Shown: positions 7,946 through 17,797, counted from the first letter of the stretch. The stretch is 64,000 nt of DNA from CAZRCZ01 sp964598765 (GCA_964598765.1 CAZRCZ010000001.1:248001-312000); one strand, 5' to 3'. Made by a program: numbers and translations. Notes: generated by a model not told the origin, from the sequence alone.

Positions 7946-9517
7946 TTAAACCGCCGATGCACGCCGATTATCATCGGATCGGCGTGCATCGGCATGCATC
8001 GGCGGTTTCATTATGCCCGTCAAAGTTCCGATCAAGACCGTGTGCGCGATCGCCCAAGCCATCCAGATTTCAAAGCCGACGTTGCGGCGGAGCGAGTAGT
8101 TGGTCATGCCAAAGACGTGAAGACCAATGAGCAAGCCGAGAATCGCCCAAGCCAGATGGCGTTCGAGCGTTCCGCGTTGGGATTTGAGAATCAGGAAAAT
8201 CGCGCCGCCGACCAACGCCCCTTGATAAGCAAGAAAGATCGCCAGCCCGATTAGTCCCGTTTCGCAGGCGATCTCCAAAAAATTATTATGCGCATGCGGT
8301 TTTTCCTCGGTGTCGCGGTGATCCGCGTTGTAGGCGGAATAGAGGGTTTCAAAATTCGTCCAGCCGTAGCCGAAACCCAAAAAAGGCCGGTCGCGGATCA
8401 TCCGCAACGAAATTTTCCACGCATAAACGCGAAATTGAACCGAGCCGCTGGGATTGTTGTAGGTGGTTGAATCGAAAATCGTGAAGACGTGACGGCGCAA
8501 GGGGGAAGGAAAAAGAAGAAGCCCCGCGATCCCGCCAATGACCAAGACCGCGCCAATCTTGGGTCGAACCGCGAGCCAAACCGCCAATCCCGCCGCCGCG
8601 CCGATCATCGCGCCGCGCGTGCCGGTGAGGACGATGCCGACAAGACAAAGAATTCCGGCGGCAAAAAGCGCGACGCGGATTTTGGTTTTTGGAGTCAGGA
8701 TAAGCGTCGGCGGAATCAGCAATGCGACGGCGAGTAAGAACGATCCAAGCCGATTGTGCGATTCAAACGGATACTGCGCCCGAACGATCCGCGCCCCTTG
8801 CGCGGTGAGTTCCTCGCGAATCCATTTTTTTGAGAGCAGACGATGACTCCAGCTTTGGGGACCGCGATAGGCCACGGCGATTTCAAAGATGGCCAAAAGC
8901 GCAATGACGGTTCCTACGGCGATCAGCAAGCTGAGCCAAGAACGGACTTGATCCTTCCCGGCGGAAGCCTTGATTCGGACCAACGCATAGCCCAATATGA
9001 ATGCTCCGGCTTCTCGAAAGAACAAACGCAAACTGGCGGCGGGAGAAATGCTGTAGGCCGAGGCCAGCGTCAACCAAGCCAACCAAGAGAAAATGGGAAG
9101 CCATAGAACGAGGTCCAAGCGCGCGGCGAGAGATTTGGAAATCAAAGAATCGGTCGGAGATGCTGCTTTGAGCGGCATCTTCGCCAACACGAGCAGAATT
9201 GGGAGAACAACGCCAAAGGGACCGGCTCGCGCGAGTAGCATGATCGCGTTCTTTCCGCGTTGCGCCGGATCAGAAGACACAAGAAGAATGACAAGAGCAA
9301 CGGCAAGAATCGAGACCATCCCGAACAGAAGAGCGGGAAGACGCCGATTCAGCGAATTATGCAGGCGAAGTCTGAACGATTCCCAAATCAACGCTCCCGC
9401 CGATGTCCAAAGCAGGCAGGTTCGCAGGGCGGTCCAGTTATGCTCGAACGGAACCAGCGCGATGAATCCCGCCAGAGCGAGTGACGAAAGGGGCAATTTG
9501 CGGAGCGGGAGGGTCAT
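7946..9517 (-). CDS. O-antigen ligase / polymerase-like membrane protein (Wzy_C)
   Basis: The 523-residue protein has about twelve hydrophobic segments. The long periplasmic loop contains GFGYGWTNFE and EKPHAHNNFLEIACETGLIG, the conserved His-Asn region of the WaaL/Wzy O-antigen ligase superfamily. It is expected to join or polymerise lipid-linked polysaccharide at the periplasmic face. The start overlaps the YciI-like gene stop as ATGA, indicating translational coupling. The last residues (MKPPMHADARRSDDNRRASAV region) are encoded by the hairpin at 7948-8008 and are probably not functional. No other lipopolysaccharide genes lie next to it. Confidence 0.85.
   Translation of the reverse strand: MTLPLRKLPLSSLALAGFIALVPFEHNWTALRTCLLWTSAGALIWESFRLRLHNSLNRRLPALLFGMVSILAVALVILLVSSDPAQRGKNAIMLLARAGPFGVVLPILLVLAKMPLKAASPTDSLISKSLAARLDLVLWLPIFSWLAWLTLASAYSISPAASLRLFFREAGAFILGYALVRIKASAGKDQVRSWLSLLIAVGTVIALLAIFEIAVAYRGPQSWSHRLLSKKWIREELTAQGARIVRAQYPFESHNRLGSFLLAVALLIPPTLILTPKTKIRVALFAAGILCLVGIVLTGTRGAMIGAAAGLAVWLAVRPKIGAVLVIGGIAGLLLFPSPLRRHVFTIFDSTTYNNPSGSVQFRVYAWKISLRMIRDRPFLGFGYGWTNFETLYSAYNADHRDTEEKPHAHNNFLEIACETGLIGLAIFLAYQGALVGGAIFLILKSQRGTLERHLAWAILGLLIGLHVFGMTNYSLRRNVGFEIWMAWAIAHTVLIGTLTGIMKPPMHADARRSDDNRRASAV
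7948..8008. terminator. Large hairpin between convergent genes
   Basis: AAACCGCCGATGCACGCCGA on the left is matched by ATCGGCGTGCATCGG-n-CATCGGCGGTTT on the right. It follows the DUF1080 stop by 8 bp and also codes the last residues of the opposing Wzy-like protein. It probably acts as a bidirectional terminator. Confidence 0.55.
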
Positions 9518-9810
9518 CCTGCGAAGAACGCCCCCATTTCCGGGTGGCGTTTGACCGGATCAAATTCGATAAATCCGTAGGAGCAAATTTCTTTTAGTTT
9601 GAAGGGGTCGTTCGCCAGAAGCGCGTCGAGGTCCTCGCGGCTTGGCGCGCGCGCGATCAACAATCCGCCCAGCTTGGGATTCTGCGGACCGGAGGCCAAA
9701 AACCAGCCGCGCTTGTAACCCTCGTCCAAAAAAGCGCGATGTTCGCCGACGACATCGGCGACTTTTTCCAATGGGACCAGATAGGTTAAATTGATGATGA
9801 AATACTTCAT
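9514..9810 (-). CDS. YciI-like protein
   Basis: A 98-residue ferredoxin-fold protein of the YciI type. MKYFIINLTYLVPLEKVADV, HRAFLDEGYKRGWFLASGPQ and the C-terminal FIEFDPVKR are typical, with the conserved His and Asp of the fold present. The ATG at 9810 is preferred over one 39 bp upstream because GAGGG lies 6 bp before it. The function of the family is poorly defined. The stop overlaps the start of the Wzy-like gene. Confidence 0.85.
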   Translation of the reverse strand: MKYFIINLTYLVPLEKVADVVGEHRAFLDEGYKRGWFLASGPQNPKLGGLLIARAPSREDLDALLANDPFKLKEICSYGFIEFDPVKRHPEMGAFFAG

Positions 9811-9940
9811 GTGTTCCCTCACTTGTCGAATACCCAAACTTGGCGTCATTGTGAACGGGCGCGAGGGAAAGACAAAGAAAAATAATTGGAGGCGACGCCC
9901 AAACCGTTTATCATCTTTTCCTCACGGAGGCACCCTTATT

Positions 9941-11179
9941 ATGAAACATTGTTTTGTGTGGTCCTTGACATTCGTCATTCTATCCGTCGGTTCTATCGGA
10001 CGGGCGAGGGGAGAGTCCGATTGGCCGCAATGGCGCGGTCCAGATCGGAACGGCATCTCCAAGGAAACAGGTTTGCTAAAAAGTTGGCCGAAGGAGGGAC
10101 CGAAGCAAATTTGGACGATTTCCACTTTGGGAGATGGCTACGGGTCGGTCTCCATTCAAGGCAAACAAATGTTTGTTCAGGGAACGCAAGGAAAGGAGAG
10201 CGCGCTCATTTGTCTTAATCGCGCCGACGGCAAGACGCTCTGGTCCGTTTCGCTCGGGCCGGAGTTGGATCAGGATCAAGGTCCGGGGCCGAGAGGGACT
10301 CCCACCATTGAAAAAGATTTAATTTATGTGATGGACGAAGGGGGCAATTTGGCTTGCCTCAAATCGAAAGATGGATCGGTCGTCTGGAAGAAAAACATTC
10401 TTCAGGATTTCAAGGGAGCGAATCCGAATTGGCACATAAGCGAGTCGCCGCTTGTGGATGGCGATCATTTGATCGTCACGCCGGGCGGACCGGACGCCAC
10501 GATCGTCGCGCTCGACAAAAAAACCGGCGCGACGGTTTGGACCAGCAAGGGATTGAGCGAGGGAGCCGGTTATTCTTCCTGCATTCCGGTCACGGTCGGC
10601 AAGGTTCGCGCCTACACGACGATCACGGCATCGGGCGCGGTCGGCGTTCGCGCGTCGGACGGCAAACCGCTGTGGGATTACAAACCGGTCGCCAACAACA
10701 CGGCCAACATCGCGACGCCGGTCTTCGCGGATGACAAGGTGTTCTACACGACCGCGTATGGAACCGGTTGCGCGCTGGTCGGGTTGAAGACAGGCTCCGA
10801 TGAAATTCACGCGCAGGAAATCTATTTCAACAAAGACATGCAGAATCACCACGGCGGCGTGGTGCTGATCGGCGGGTATCTTTACGGATTTTCCGGGGAC
10901 ATCTTGACCTGCATGGAATTCGCCACGGGAAAAGTGGCGTGGAAAAACCGGAGCGTCGGCAAAGGGTCGCTGACGTATGCCGACGGCCATCTGTATCTGC
11001 TGAGCGAAGCCAACGTCGCCGGCTTGGCCGAAGCTTCGCCGCAAGCTTACAAGGAATCGGGACGATTCACGATTCCCGATCAAGGACGGCACAGCTGGGC
11101 GCATCCAGTCGTCTGCGGCGGCAAACTTTATCTCCGCAATCAAGGCTGGCTGGGATGCTACGACGTGAAAGGAAGATGA
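9941..11179 (+). CDS. Secreted PQQ-like beta-propeller protein
   Basis: The start at 9941 has GGAGG 10 bp upstream and gives a signal peptide (SLTFVILSVGSIGRARG). The mature protein of about 390 residues opens with DWPQWRGPDRNGIS, the usual beginning of PQQ-like (PQQ_2) eight-bladed propellers in Planctomycetota and related groups. The blades show repeated units such as GKTLWSVSLG, GSVVWKKNI, GATVWTSKG and GKPLWDYKP. No cofactor-binding enzyme motifs were recognised, so it may be a scaffold or binding protein outside the cytoplasm rather than a dehydrogenase. Confidence 0.88.
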   Translation: MKHCFVWSLTFVILSVGSIGRARGESDWPQWRGPDRNGISKETGLLKSWPKEGPKQIWTISTLGDGYGSVSIQGKQMFVQGTQGKESALICLNRADGKTLWSVSLGPELDQDQGPGPRGTPTIEKDLIYVMDEGGNLACLKSKDGSVVWKKNILQDFKGANPNWHISESPLVDGDHLIVTPGGPDATIVALDKKTGATVWTSKGLSEGAGYSSCIPVTVGKVRAYTTITASGAVGVRASDGKPLWDYKPVANNTANIATPVFADDKVFYTTAYGTGCALVGLKTGSDEIHAQEIYFNKDMQNHHGGVVLIGGYLYGFSGDILTCMEFATGKVAWKNRSVGKGSLTYADGHLYLLSEANVAGLAEASPQAYKESGRFTIPDQGRHSWAHPVVCGGKLYLRNQGWLGCYDVKGR

Positions 11180-11180
11180 A

Positions 11181-11271
11181 TTAAACACAAAGGCACGAAG
11201 AAGGCACAAAGGACACAAAGATATATTCTTTCTTCATGCTCTTTGTGTCTCCTTTGAGCCATCGTGTTTAA
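11181..11271. repeat. Family A intergenic repeat, copy 2 (CACAAAGG type)
   Basis: Left arm TTAAACACAAAGGCACGAAG then GGCACAAAGGACACAAAG; right arm CTCTTTGTGTCTCC then ATCGTGTTTAA. It lies between two genes on the same strand. Confidence 0.8.
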
Positions 11272-11281
11272 TCCGAATCTC

Positions 11282-12727
11282 ATGTTAAGCAAAACCGAAA
11301 TCACCAAAATCTGTTGGACCCCGGCGGTGAAGCTGGTTCGGATGATGAAGAGCCGAAAACTTTCGCCCGTCGAGGTGGTCGAGGCATTTCTCTCCCGCAT
11401 TGACCAGATCAACCCCAAACTCAACGCCTACGTCACGATTCTTCACGAGCAAGCTCGGGAGAAGGCGAAGTGGGCGGAGTCGGAATTGACGAGGAGCGGC
11501 GACGGAGAAGGATTGGGGCTTTTACATGGCTTGCCGATCTCGATCAAAGACCTCACTTGGACCAAAGGCGTCCGCACGACGTCCGGCTCCAAGGTTTTCG
11601 AGCATCGTGTCCCCGAGGAAGATTCGCCGGTCGTGCAACGGTTGCTTGGCGCGGGAGCGATCAACCTCGGCAAGACCAACACGCCGGAGTTCGGTTGGGT
11701 CGCCGTCACCGACAATGAAATTTTCGGACGCGCGAACAATCCGTGGAATTTGGAATATACCACGTCGGGATCAAGCGGCGGAGCCGGCGCGGCGACCGCC
11801 GCCGGTCTCGCGCCGATCTCGCACGGTTCCGACGGCGGCGGCTCGATTCGGCATCCGGCGTCGTTTTGCGGGATTTTTGGTTTCAAGCCGACTTTCGGCT
11901 TAATCCCGCGCCATCCGGGGGTGGACGGCTGGCCGACACTTTCGCATCACGGTCCGATGACGCGAACCGTCGCCGACGCGGCGCTCGCGCTGGACGTGAT
12001 GACCGGATACGATCCGCGCGATATGATGTCCGTCGCTCTCCCGCCGCAAAAATTCCAGAAAAACTTGAAACGCAACCTGAAAGGCGTTCGCGTCGCGTGG
12101 AGCACGGATTGGGGATTTCTGGAAGTGGATCCGCGCGTGCGAAAACTTTTTGAGGCGACGATTCCCGCGTTCGAGGAATTGGGATGCGAATTGCGCCAAG
12201 GATGCCCCGACATGCGTGAGACGCGCGAAATCTTTAAGGGGGTCATGTTTGCCGAGGCGGTCGGGAGCGATTTCCGCCACATCCACCCCGATGGAACTTC
12301 GCTCATGAATCCCGACCTGACGAAATTTATATGGAAGCGGAAAGACATTCTGGCCCGCGATTATCTTGGCGCGCTGGACAAGCGCCACGCCCTTTACGCG
12401 CGTGTCGCCGATTACATGAAGGACGTGGACATTCTTCTATCTCCCACTTTGGCGATTCCACCGTTCAAGCATCCCAAGGACATGAGCGAGTATCCCCACA
12501 CGGTCAACGGCGTCGAAGTCAGCTCGACGGGTTGGCAACCCTTTACGTTCCCCTTCAACTTGACCCAACAACCCGCCGCGACGATTCCATGCGGATTCAC
12601 GGAGGAAGGATTGCCCGTCGGCCTGCAAATTGTGGGAAGGCGATTCGAGGATTTGTTGGTCATGCAAGTTTGCGCGGGATTCGAGTCGGCGCGGCCTTGG
12701 AAATCCAAACGCCCGAAACTATCTTGA
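11282..12727 (+). CDS. Amidase, amidase-signature family
   Basis: The protein has about 481 residues when started at 11282; an in-frame ATG at 11264 lies in the flanking repeat and seems less likely. The Ser-cisSer-Lys triad can be read: Lys near residue 89 in PISIKDLTW, the Ser-rich loop TTSGSSGGAGAA near 162-173, and the nucleophile in SDGGGSIRHPA near 188. The family hydrolyses amide bonds in diverse small molecules. It is too divergent and isolated to be GatA with confidence, and no gatB or gatC is nearby. There is no signal peptide, so it is cytoplasmic. Confidence 0.9.
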   Translation: MLSKTEITKICWTPAVKLVRMMKSRKLSPVEVVEAFLSRIDQINPKLNAYVTILHEQAREKAKWAESELTRSGDGEGLGLLHGLPISIKDLTWTKGVRTTSGSKVFEHRVPEEDSPVVQRLLGAGAINLGKTNTPEFGWVAVTDNEIFGRANNPWNLEYTTSGSSGGAGAATAAGLAPISHGSDGGGSIRHPASFCGIFGFKPTFGLIPRHPGVDGWPTLSHHGPMTRTVADAALALDVMTGYDPRDMMSVALPPQKFQKNLKRNLKGVRVAWSTDWGFLEVDPRVRKLFEATIPAFEELGCELRQGCPDMRETREIFKGVMFAEAVGSDFRHIHPDGTSLMNPDLTKFIWKRKDILARDYLGALDKRHALYARVADYMKDVDILLSPTLAIPPFKHPKDMSEYPHTVNGVEVSSTGWQPFTFPFNLTQQPAATIPCGFTEEGLPVGLQIVGRRFEDLLVMQVCAGFESARPWKSKRPKLS

Positions 12728-12955
12728 TCGGCGCTTTGGTGTTTCGACGTTCACGGACGAAATCGCCGATGGGGCAAGGGAGCATTGCGGCTCAGGAAAG
12801 CGAGCCGAAGATGCGGGTTCTGCATTGACAGCGGGTTCCGACGGCTTGACCATGAAGGACGGTCGGAGGAAACCGTCAATCATGGCGAGCGTGGCATGGA
12901 ATTCCCCGCTTGTCCGGATACCCAATTATATGACGCTGGAGAAAGATAACCACAC

Positions 12956-14380
12956 ATGAAGAAGCGAATTGGAATCATCCATCAATGGCTTTTTTTGCCG
13001 ATGGCTTGCATGGTCGGAGCGCTCAGCGTTCCTGTCTTGGCGGGAAATCCCGGAACCTCGCCCGGGCGAAAATACACGACCCTCGAGCGGATGACATTGC
13101 CCCACCTCAAGGCGTTGCACGAGGACGTGGAAAAGATCAAGAAGGAGCGGCGAGAGGTGGGTCTGAAGACGGGGTTGAACGATTACCGCTCGATTCTTCA
13201 CTCGCACGCCGAGGATTCCGCCCACACCGGCGGCACACGCCCCGAAATGCTCGAGGACGCCAAGAAGGTCGGCGTGAATTGCATCATGCTGACCGATCAT
13301 TATCGTCCGCCGCATGATTTCATTAACGAAAGCTGGCGCGGCCTGCATGACGGCGTTCTGTTTATTCCCGGATCGGAATGGGGCGGATTCCTCATCTATC
13401 CCGATCACTCGATTATGGGCAAAATGGATCAGGAACGGAGCGCGATGATCAAGACGATCACCGAAGGGGAGGGGCTGATCTTTCTTTCGCACCTTGAAGA
13501 GCGACTTGCCCATCCGATGACCGGCCTGACCGGGACGGAAATTTACAACAATCACTTTGACGCGAAGGATGACGCGGCGGCGATGTTGGGCTTGATCGGC
13601 GCGATGACCGATCCGCAAAAAGTCGCCGAATTGCAGGAAGGCGCAAAGGTCTTCCCTGCGGAAATGTTCGCCGCCATCGTGGATTATCCCGAACTTTACC
13701 TGCGAAAATGGGACGCCGACACGCAGACCCAACGCGCCACCGGCGTCGCGGCCAACGATTGCCACCACAATCAAGTTTACATCGTGAAAATGGTGGATGA
13801 GGAAACGGTGCGGGTCGGAACCATCGTGGACAAAGAAGCCGACATGCGCCTGATGAAAGCCGACATGAAACCGGGGATCCGCGAGTTGAGCAACGGGAAA
13901 AAGCCGGGCGACATATTGGTCAAGCTTGATCTCGATCCTTACGCCCGATCGTTTCTGAACGTCAGCACGCACATCCTCGCGCCGGAACTAACGGAAGCGG
14001 CGATCCGCGCCGCGCTCAAGGCGGGCCATGCCTATGTCAGCCACGATTGGCTTTGCGACCCGACCGGATTCGCCTTCGTCGCCGAATCGGACGGCAAGCA
14101 CGTCGGCATCATGGGGGATGAAGTAAAATACGGCGACAACCTGATGTTGATCGCCGAATTTCCAATTTCGGAAACCTCTCATTCGTGCGAAGTTCATCTC
14201 ATTAGAAACGGCGAGCGTGCCCCCTATAAAATCCGCCGGATATCATCGGGATCACCCACGATTCCCGAACACTTTGAGCTTCACCCCGACGGCCCCGGCG
14301 TTTATCGCGTCGAGGGTTGGTTCACCGTGGACGGCGAACAGCGCATTTGGATTTATTCCAATCCGATTTATGTGCGGTAG
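12956..14380 (+). CDS. Secreted PHP-like metal-dependent hydrolase
   Basis: A 474-residue protein with a signal peptide (LFLPMACMVGALSVPVLAG). After a helical segment it has ILHSHAEDSAHTGGTRPEML, the His-x-His start of the PHP fold, then CIMLTDHYRP, GSEWGG, IFLSHLEE and GVAANDCHHN, which supply the further metal ligands. A C-terminal beta-rich region of about 130 residues follows (LIRNGERAPYKI, YRVEGWF). PHP enzymes hydrolyse phosphoesters; secreted members are little studied and the substrate cannot be told. The 228-bp gap before it shows no clear feature. Confidence 0.75.
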   Translation: MKKRIGIIHQWLFLPMACMVGALSVPVLAGNPGTSPGRKYTTLERMTLPHLKALHEDVEKIKKERREVGLKTGLNDYRSILHSHAEDSAHTGGTRPEMLEDAKKVGVNCIMLTDHYRPPHDFINESWRGLHDGVLFIPGSEWGGFLIYPDHSIMGKMDQERSAMIKTITEGEGLIFLSHLEERLAHPMTGLTGTEIYNNHFDAKDDAAAMLGLIGAMTDPQKVAELQEGAKVFPAEMFAAIVDYPELYLRKWDADTQTQRATGVAANDCHHNQVYIVKMVDEETVRVGTIVDKEADMRLMKADMKPGIRELSNGKKPGDILVKLDLDPYARSFLNVSTHILAPELTEAAIRAALKAGHAYVSHDWLCDPTGFAFVAESDGKHVGIMGDEVKYGDNLMLIAEFPISETSHSCEVHLIRNGERAPYKIRRISSGSPTIPEHFELHPDGPGVYRVEGWFTVDGEQRIWIYSNPIYVR

Positions 14381-14421
14381 TTCGGGTTAATAAAACGCAT
14401 CAATGCCGAATTCAAACCGCG

Positions 14422-14614
14422 GAATTCACCACAGAGGCACAGAGAGGTATCCGGCACGCGATTGGCATTCTTGAATTATGAATGGAATTTCACAGTCGAG
14501 AATTCGCACTGTTATAATAATGATTGGTAAAACGATTGTTCATCCCGGATGACGTTCTATTTTCTCGAACACGTTCAATTCGACCGATTTCCTCTCTGCG
14601 CCTCTGTGGTGAAT
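14422..14614. repeat. Family A inverted repeat, copy 3, with long spacer
   Basis: GAATTCACCACAGAGGCACA (14423-14442) is matched by CCTCTCTGCGCCTCTGTGGT (14591-14610). The arms are about 140 bp apart, much farther than in other copies, and the AT-rich spacer may be inserted DNA. It lies between convergent genes. Confidence 0.8.
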
Positions 14615-14619
14615 CCCTC

Positions 14620-15912
14620 TTATTCGTGCCGCAACGCGTCAATCGGGTCCATGATCGCCGCCCGGCGGGCGGGATAGAGACCGAAGACGACGCCAATGAA
14701 CACTGACACGGCGAACGCGAGGACAAACGCGCCCGGCGTCAGGACGGTCGCCATGCCGCTGAACCGCGTGACAAGCCAAGGGATCACCGCGCCGAGTCCC
14801 ATGCCGAGCAAGCCGCCGCCGATGGAAAGAATCACGCACTCGATGAGGAATTGAAGCATGATGTCGCGTCGACGCGCGCCGACGGCGCGCCGGATGCCGA
14901 TCTCGCGCGTCCTCTCGCTGACCGAGGCGAGCATGATGTTCATGATGCCGATTCCTCCCACCAAGAGCGATATCGCCGCGATGGAGCCGAGTACGATGGA
15001 GAAAATCGCCTGCGTCCGTTTTGCCGCTTCGAGCAAGCGGAGCGGAACGATCAATTCGTAATCGGGGCTGTCGTGATGGCGTTTTAGCGAATCCTCCACC
15101 AACGCGGCGGTGGGAAGAACCTGTTTGACGTCGTTGACGGACAAGATCAACTCATGCAGTTCGACGTATTCCGATTGGGAGCTTCCCGATGTCATTTGAA
15201 AAAAAAGATCGCCGTCGAACGATTTCATCGTGGTCAAGGGAACCAAAATGTCGGCGTTTTGGCTCGGAAGGTCCTGCGATTTCTCGCCTCCCTCGCCGGA
15301 TTGCGTCATCACGCCGACAACACGGTAGGCGTTGCGTCCGACCTTCAAGCTTTGTCCTATGGGGTCCCGGAATAGAAAAATCTGGCGTGCCAACTTTTTG
15401 CCGATCACGCAGACGTTGGCCGACTGGTGCATGTCCAGTGCGGTGATGAATCGTCCCTTTTCCAAATTGACGTTCGCCGATTTTACATACCACGGAACGG
15501 TTCCCAAGACCGTCGCTTGTTCCTCCCGGGTCTGAAAGCGCGCGGGGTCGGTCCGCGCCTTGATCGGAACGATGACGTTGACCGAGGGGAGCGTATCGGC
15601 GAGCCGCTCCGCGTCTGCGTAACGCAAACCGTAATCGAGCCAATTCGGACCCCGCTGGACTTGTTTGGGACTTGCGCTGGCCGGATCGTTCGGCGGTTTG
15701 ACGGCGCGAACGATGATGTTTTGGCTTCCCAATCTGCGGATTTGATCCTGCGCGGCGCGGCTGGCTCCCTCGCCGATGGACAACATGCTGATCACCGAGC
15801 AGACGCCAAAGACGATGCCAAGCACCGTCAGGCCGGAACGCAACTTGTGCGATTTGAGATTTTGCAAACCCAAATCGAACGTGCGAGCGCCGATGATCAG
15901 GGACGACAGCAT
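14620..15912 (-). CDS. MacB/FtsX-type ABC transporter permease
   Basis: A 430-residue MacB-like permease without an ATPase domain. One N-terminal membrane helix (LTVLGIVFGVCSVISMLSIG) is followed by a large periplasmic MacB_PCD domain and three C-terminal helices with the FtsX phrase SERTREIGIRRAVGARR. Such permeases drive a tripartite pump by mechanotransmission, with the adaptor and TolC encoded next to it here. It follows the adaptor gene by 16 bp. The partner ATPase is not in this window. Confidence 0.93.
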   Translation of the reverse strand: MLSSLIIGARTFDLGLQNLKSHKLRSGLTVLGIVFGVCSVISMLSIGEGASRAAQDQIRRLGSQNIIVRAVKPPNDPASASPKQVQRGPNWLDYGLRYADAERLADTLPSVNVIVPIKARTDPARFQTREEQATVLGTVPWYVKSANVNLEKGRFITALDMHQSANVCVIGKKLARQIFLFRDPIGQSLKVGRNAYRVVGVMTQSGEGGEKSQDLPSQNADILVPLTTMKSFDGDLFFQMTSGSSQSEYVELHELILSVNDVKQVLPTAALVEDSLKRHHDSPDYELIVPLRLLEAAKRTQAIFSIVLGSIAAISLLVGGIGIMNIMLASVSERTREIGIRRAVGARRRDIMLQFLIECVILSIGGGLLGMGLGAVIPWLVTRFSGMATVLTPGAFVLAFAVSVFIGVVFGLYPARRAAIMDPIDALRHE

Positions 15913-15928
15913 GAGTTGGGCCGAATGT

Positions 15929-17797
15929 TTATGGTTTGGAAGCGGGCTGAGGCTTGGCGTTCTGACCTCGGTTTTCCACCGCTTCGCGTTTTTCCTGCGT
16001 CAGCTTCTCGATTTTTTCCCGCATCCGCCGCTTATCTTCCGAAGAGCCTTTAGCCTGATCCTGCGGAGTCGAATTGGCCTGACTCGTGCCCGGAGCGGCC
16101 GTTTTGGCCTCCGCTGAAGATTCCTTTTTCTTTCCGGCTTCGGCGGCGGATTCCGCTTGAGTGTGCCCTTTGCCCTTGGATTTTCCGGGTTTCTTGGAAT
16201 TTTTCTCGGGCTTGGTCGCCTCGTCTCCGGCCGCCTGCCGCTCTTCGTCGGAGGCTTTTTCCGATGGCCGCGGTCCCAACCCCGATCCCTGTCCCGCGGT
16301 TTGGTCGAGCTTGACGACTTGTCCCTCGGAAAGCCCGCTCGCAATTTCCACGAACCTCTCGTTGTTGGCGCCCACCTCAACCTCTTGTTCTTGAATTCCG
16401 GCTTCTCCTTCGACTCGAACGACGGTCTTGCCGTCCTTGTAGTTGACCGCCTGAAGGGGCACGACGAGAACATTTTCACGCTCGCCGAGAATAATCTCGG
16501 ATTTGGCGCTCATGCCCGGCTTGAAGTTGCTTTGATTTGCGTCGAGGTCAATTTCGACGATGTATTCCTGCGCGTCGCGATACCACTGGGTATTGTCGGG
16601 CAGAACCGCAATGCGCCCGACCTTGCCTTGCAACAGAGCGTCGGGGAAAGCGTCCAGCGTGACAAAAGCGGGAAGCCCCGCGCGAATCTGTTGAATCATG
16701 GATTCGTGGATGCGCGCTTCGACGATCCACGATGAAAAATCGGGGAGGTCAATCAGGCGTTGGCGGGAGCTGACCGTGGTCCCAACTTGAAGAACCTGTT
16801 CTTGACCGCGCCAGCGTTCCTTGAAATAGACAACCATCCCGTCCTGCGGCGCGCGAATGACGGCCTTGGCGATTTGGTCCTCGATGTTGTGGGTATTGAT
16901 TTCCTCGAAGGCGGCGGTGGTCTTGGCGGCCTCGACCGCGCTCTTTCGGCTGGAAAGCTCGCGTTGATCGCTGAGGACAATCCGCTCAAAATCCCCCTGA
17001 GCCTGAGCGAGTGAAGTTGAAAGACGCGTCGTTTCGCGGTCAAACGTGAATTTCTGGAGCAAATTCAGGTTCTCCTTCGCGGAATCCAATTGAATCGCGG
17101 TTTTCTTCACCGCGAATTGATCGGCTTCCAAATCCTCCTGCGTGACGTAGCCCTTCCCTGCCAGCTTTTGCGTCCAATTCAACCGGTCCTTGGCCCGCTT
17201 GAGGTCCTCCTCCGCCAGTGCGACGGACGACTCCAACTGCCGTTTGGTTTGAAGGTAATCCCCCTCCTTGTATTTGTTCAGATCAAGTTGGGCGATTTTT
17301 AGCGTATTTTCCGCCGCGATCCGGTCGGTCTTCGTTTTGCTTTCCGCGATGGCCAGATCGTCCTCCGCCTTCTGCACGTTTTGGAGGACGTCGGCCATCC
17401 GGACTTTTTGCTTGAGCAACTGGTCGTTCAGATCGGAGGCGTCCAATTCGACGAGCTTGTCTCCCTTTTTGACCTGCGTTCCCTCGTCAATGACCCAAAT
17501 GATCTTCAGCTGGCGCTCGACTTCATTGATAACCTGCGTGGTGGTTTTGGTTTTGAGCGTTCCGCTGGAGAGCGCGGAGAGGGTCAGATGATCCCGCTTC
17601 ACCGTGAAGCGGATGGTTTCCGCGCCGGAGTCTTTGCCTGCGGATTCGGACGGCTTGTTTCCGCCGCGAAATTTTATCAAACCAAGCGACGCGCCACCGA
17701 GCACGAGGACGGAAACCCCTAATTTGAGGGTTAATCCGCCTCGGCGACCCGCGCGTCCGTTCGCAAGAGTGGCTTTTGTGGGTTTAAGACTTAGCAT
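15929..17797 (-). CDS. Periplasmic adaptor (HlyD/MacA-like) of efflux system
   Basis: A 622-residue membrane-fusion protein. An N-terminal membrane anchor (LGVSVLVLGGASLGLIKF) precedes a lipoyl half-motif, a long coiled-coil hairpin (about residues 110-320), the returning lipoyl part (AVIRAPQDGMVVYF) and beta-barrel domains. The last 130 or so residues are unusual: low-complexity Lys/Glu/Ala/Ser and a charged helix. The start at 17797 has AAGGGGAA upstream; an earlier ATG at 17863 would lie inside the TolC gene. It links the TolC channel to the permease in the periplasm. Confidence 0.9.
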   Translation of the reverse strand: MLSLKPTKATLANGRAGRRGGLTLKLGVSVLVLGGASLGLIKFRGGNKPSESAGKDSGAETIRFTVKRDHLTLSALSSGTLKTKTTTQVINEVERQLKIIWVIDEGTQVKKGDKLVELDASDLNDQLLKQKVRMADVLQNVQKAEDDLAIAESKTKTDRIAAENTLKIAQLDLNKYKEGDYLQTKRQLESSVALAEEDLKRAKDRLNWTQKLAGKGYVTQEDLEADQFAVKKTAIQLDSAKENLNLLQKFTFDRETTRLSTSLAQAQGDFERIVLSDQRELSSRKSAVEAAKTTAAFEEINTHNIEDQIAKAVIRAPQDGMVVYFKERWRGQEQVLQVGTTVSSRQRLIDLPDFSSWIVEARIHESMIQQIRAGLPAFVTLDAFPDALLQGKVGRIAVLPDNTQWYRDAQEYIVEIDLDANQSNFKPGMSAKSEIILGERENVLVVPLQAVNYKDGKTVVRVEGEAGIQEQEVEVGANNERFVEIASGLSEGQVVKLDQTAGQGSGLGPRPSEKASDEERQAAGDEATKPEKNSKKPGKSKGKGHTQAESAAEAGKKKESSAEAKTAAPGTSQANSTPQDQAKGSSEDKRRMREKIEKLTQEKREAVENRGQNAKPQPASKP

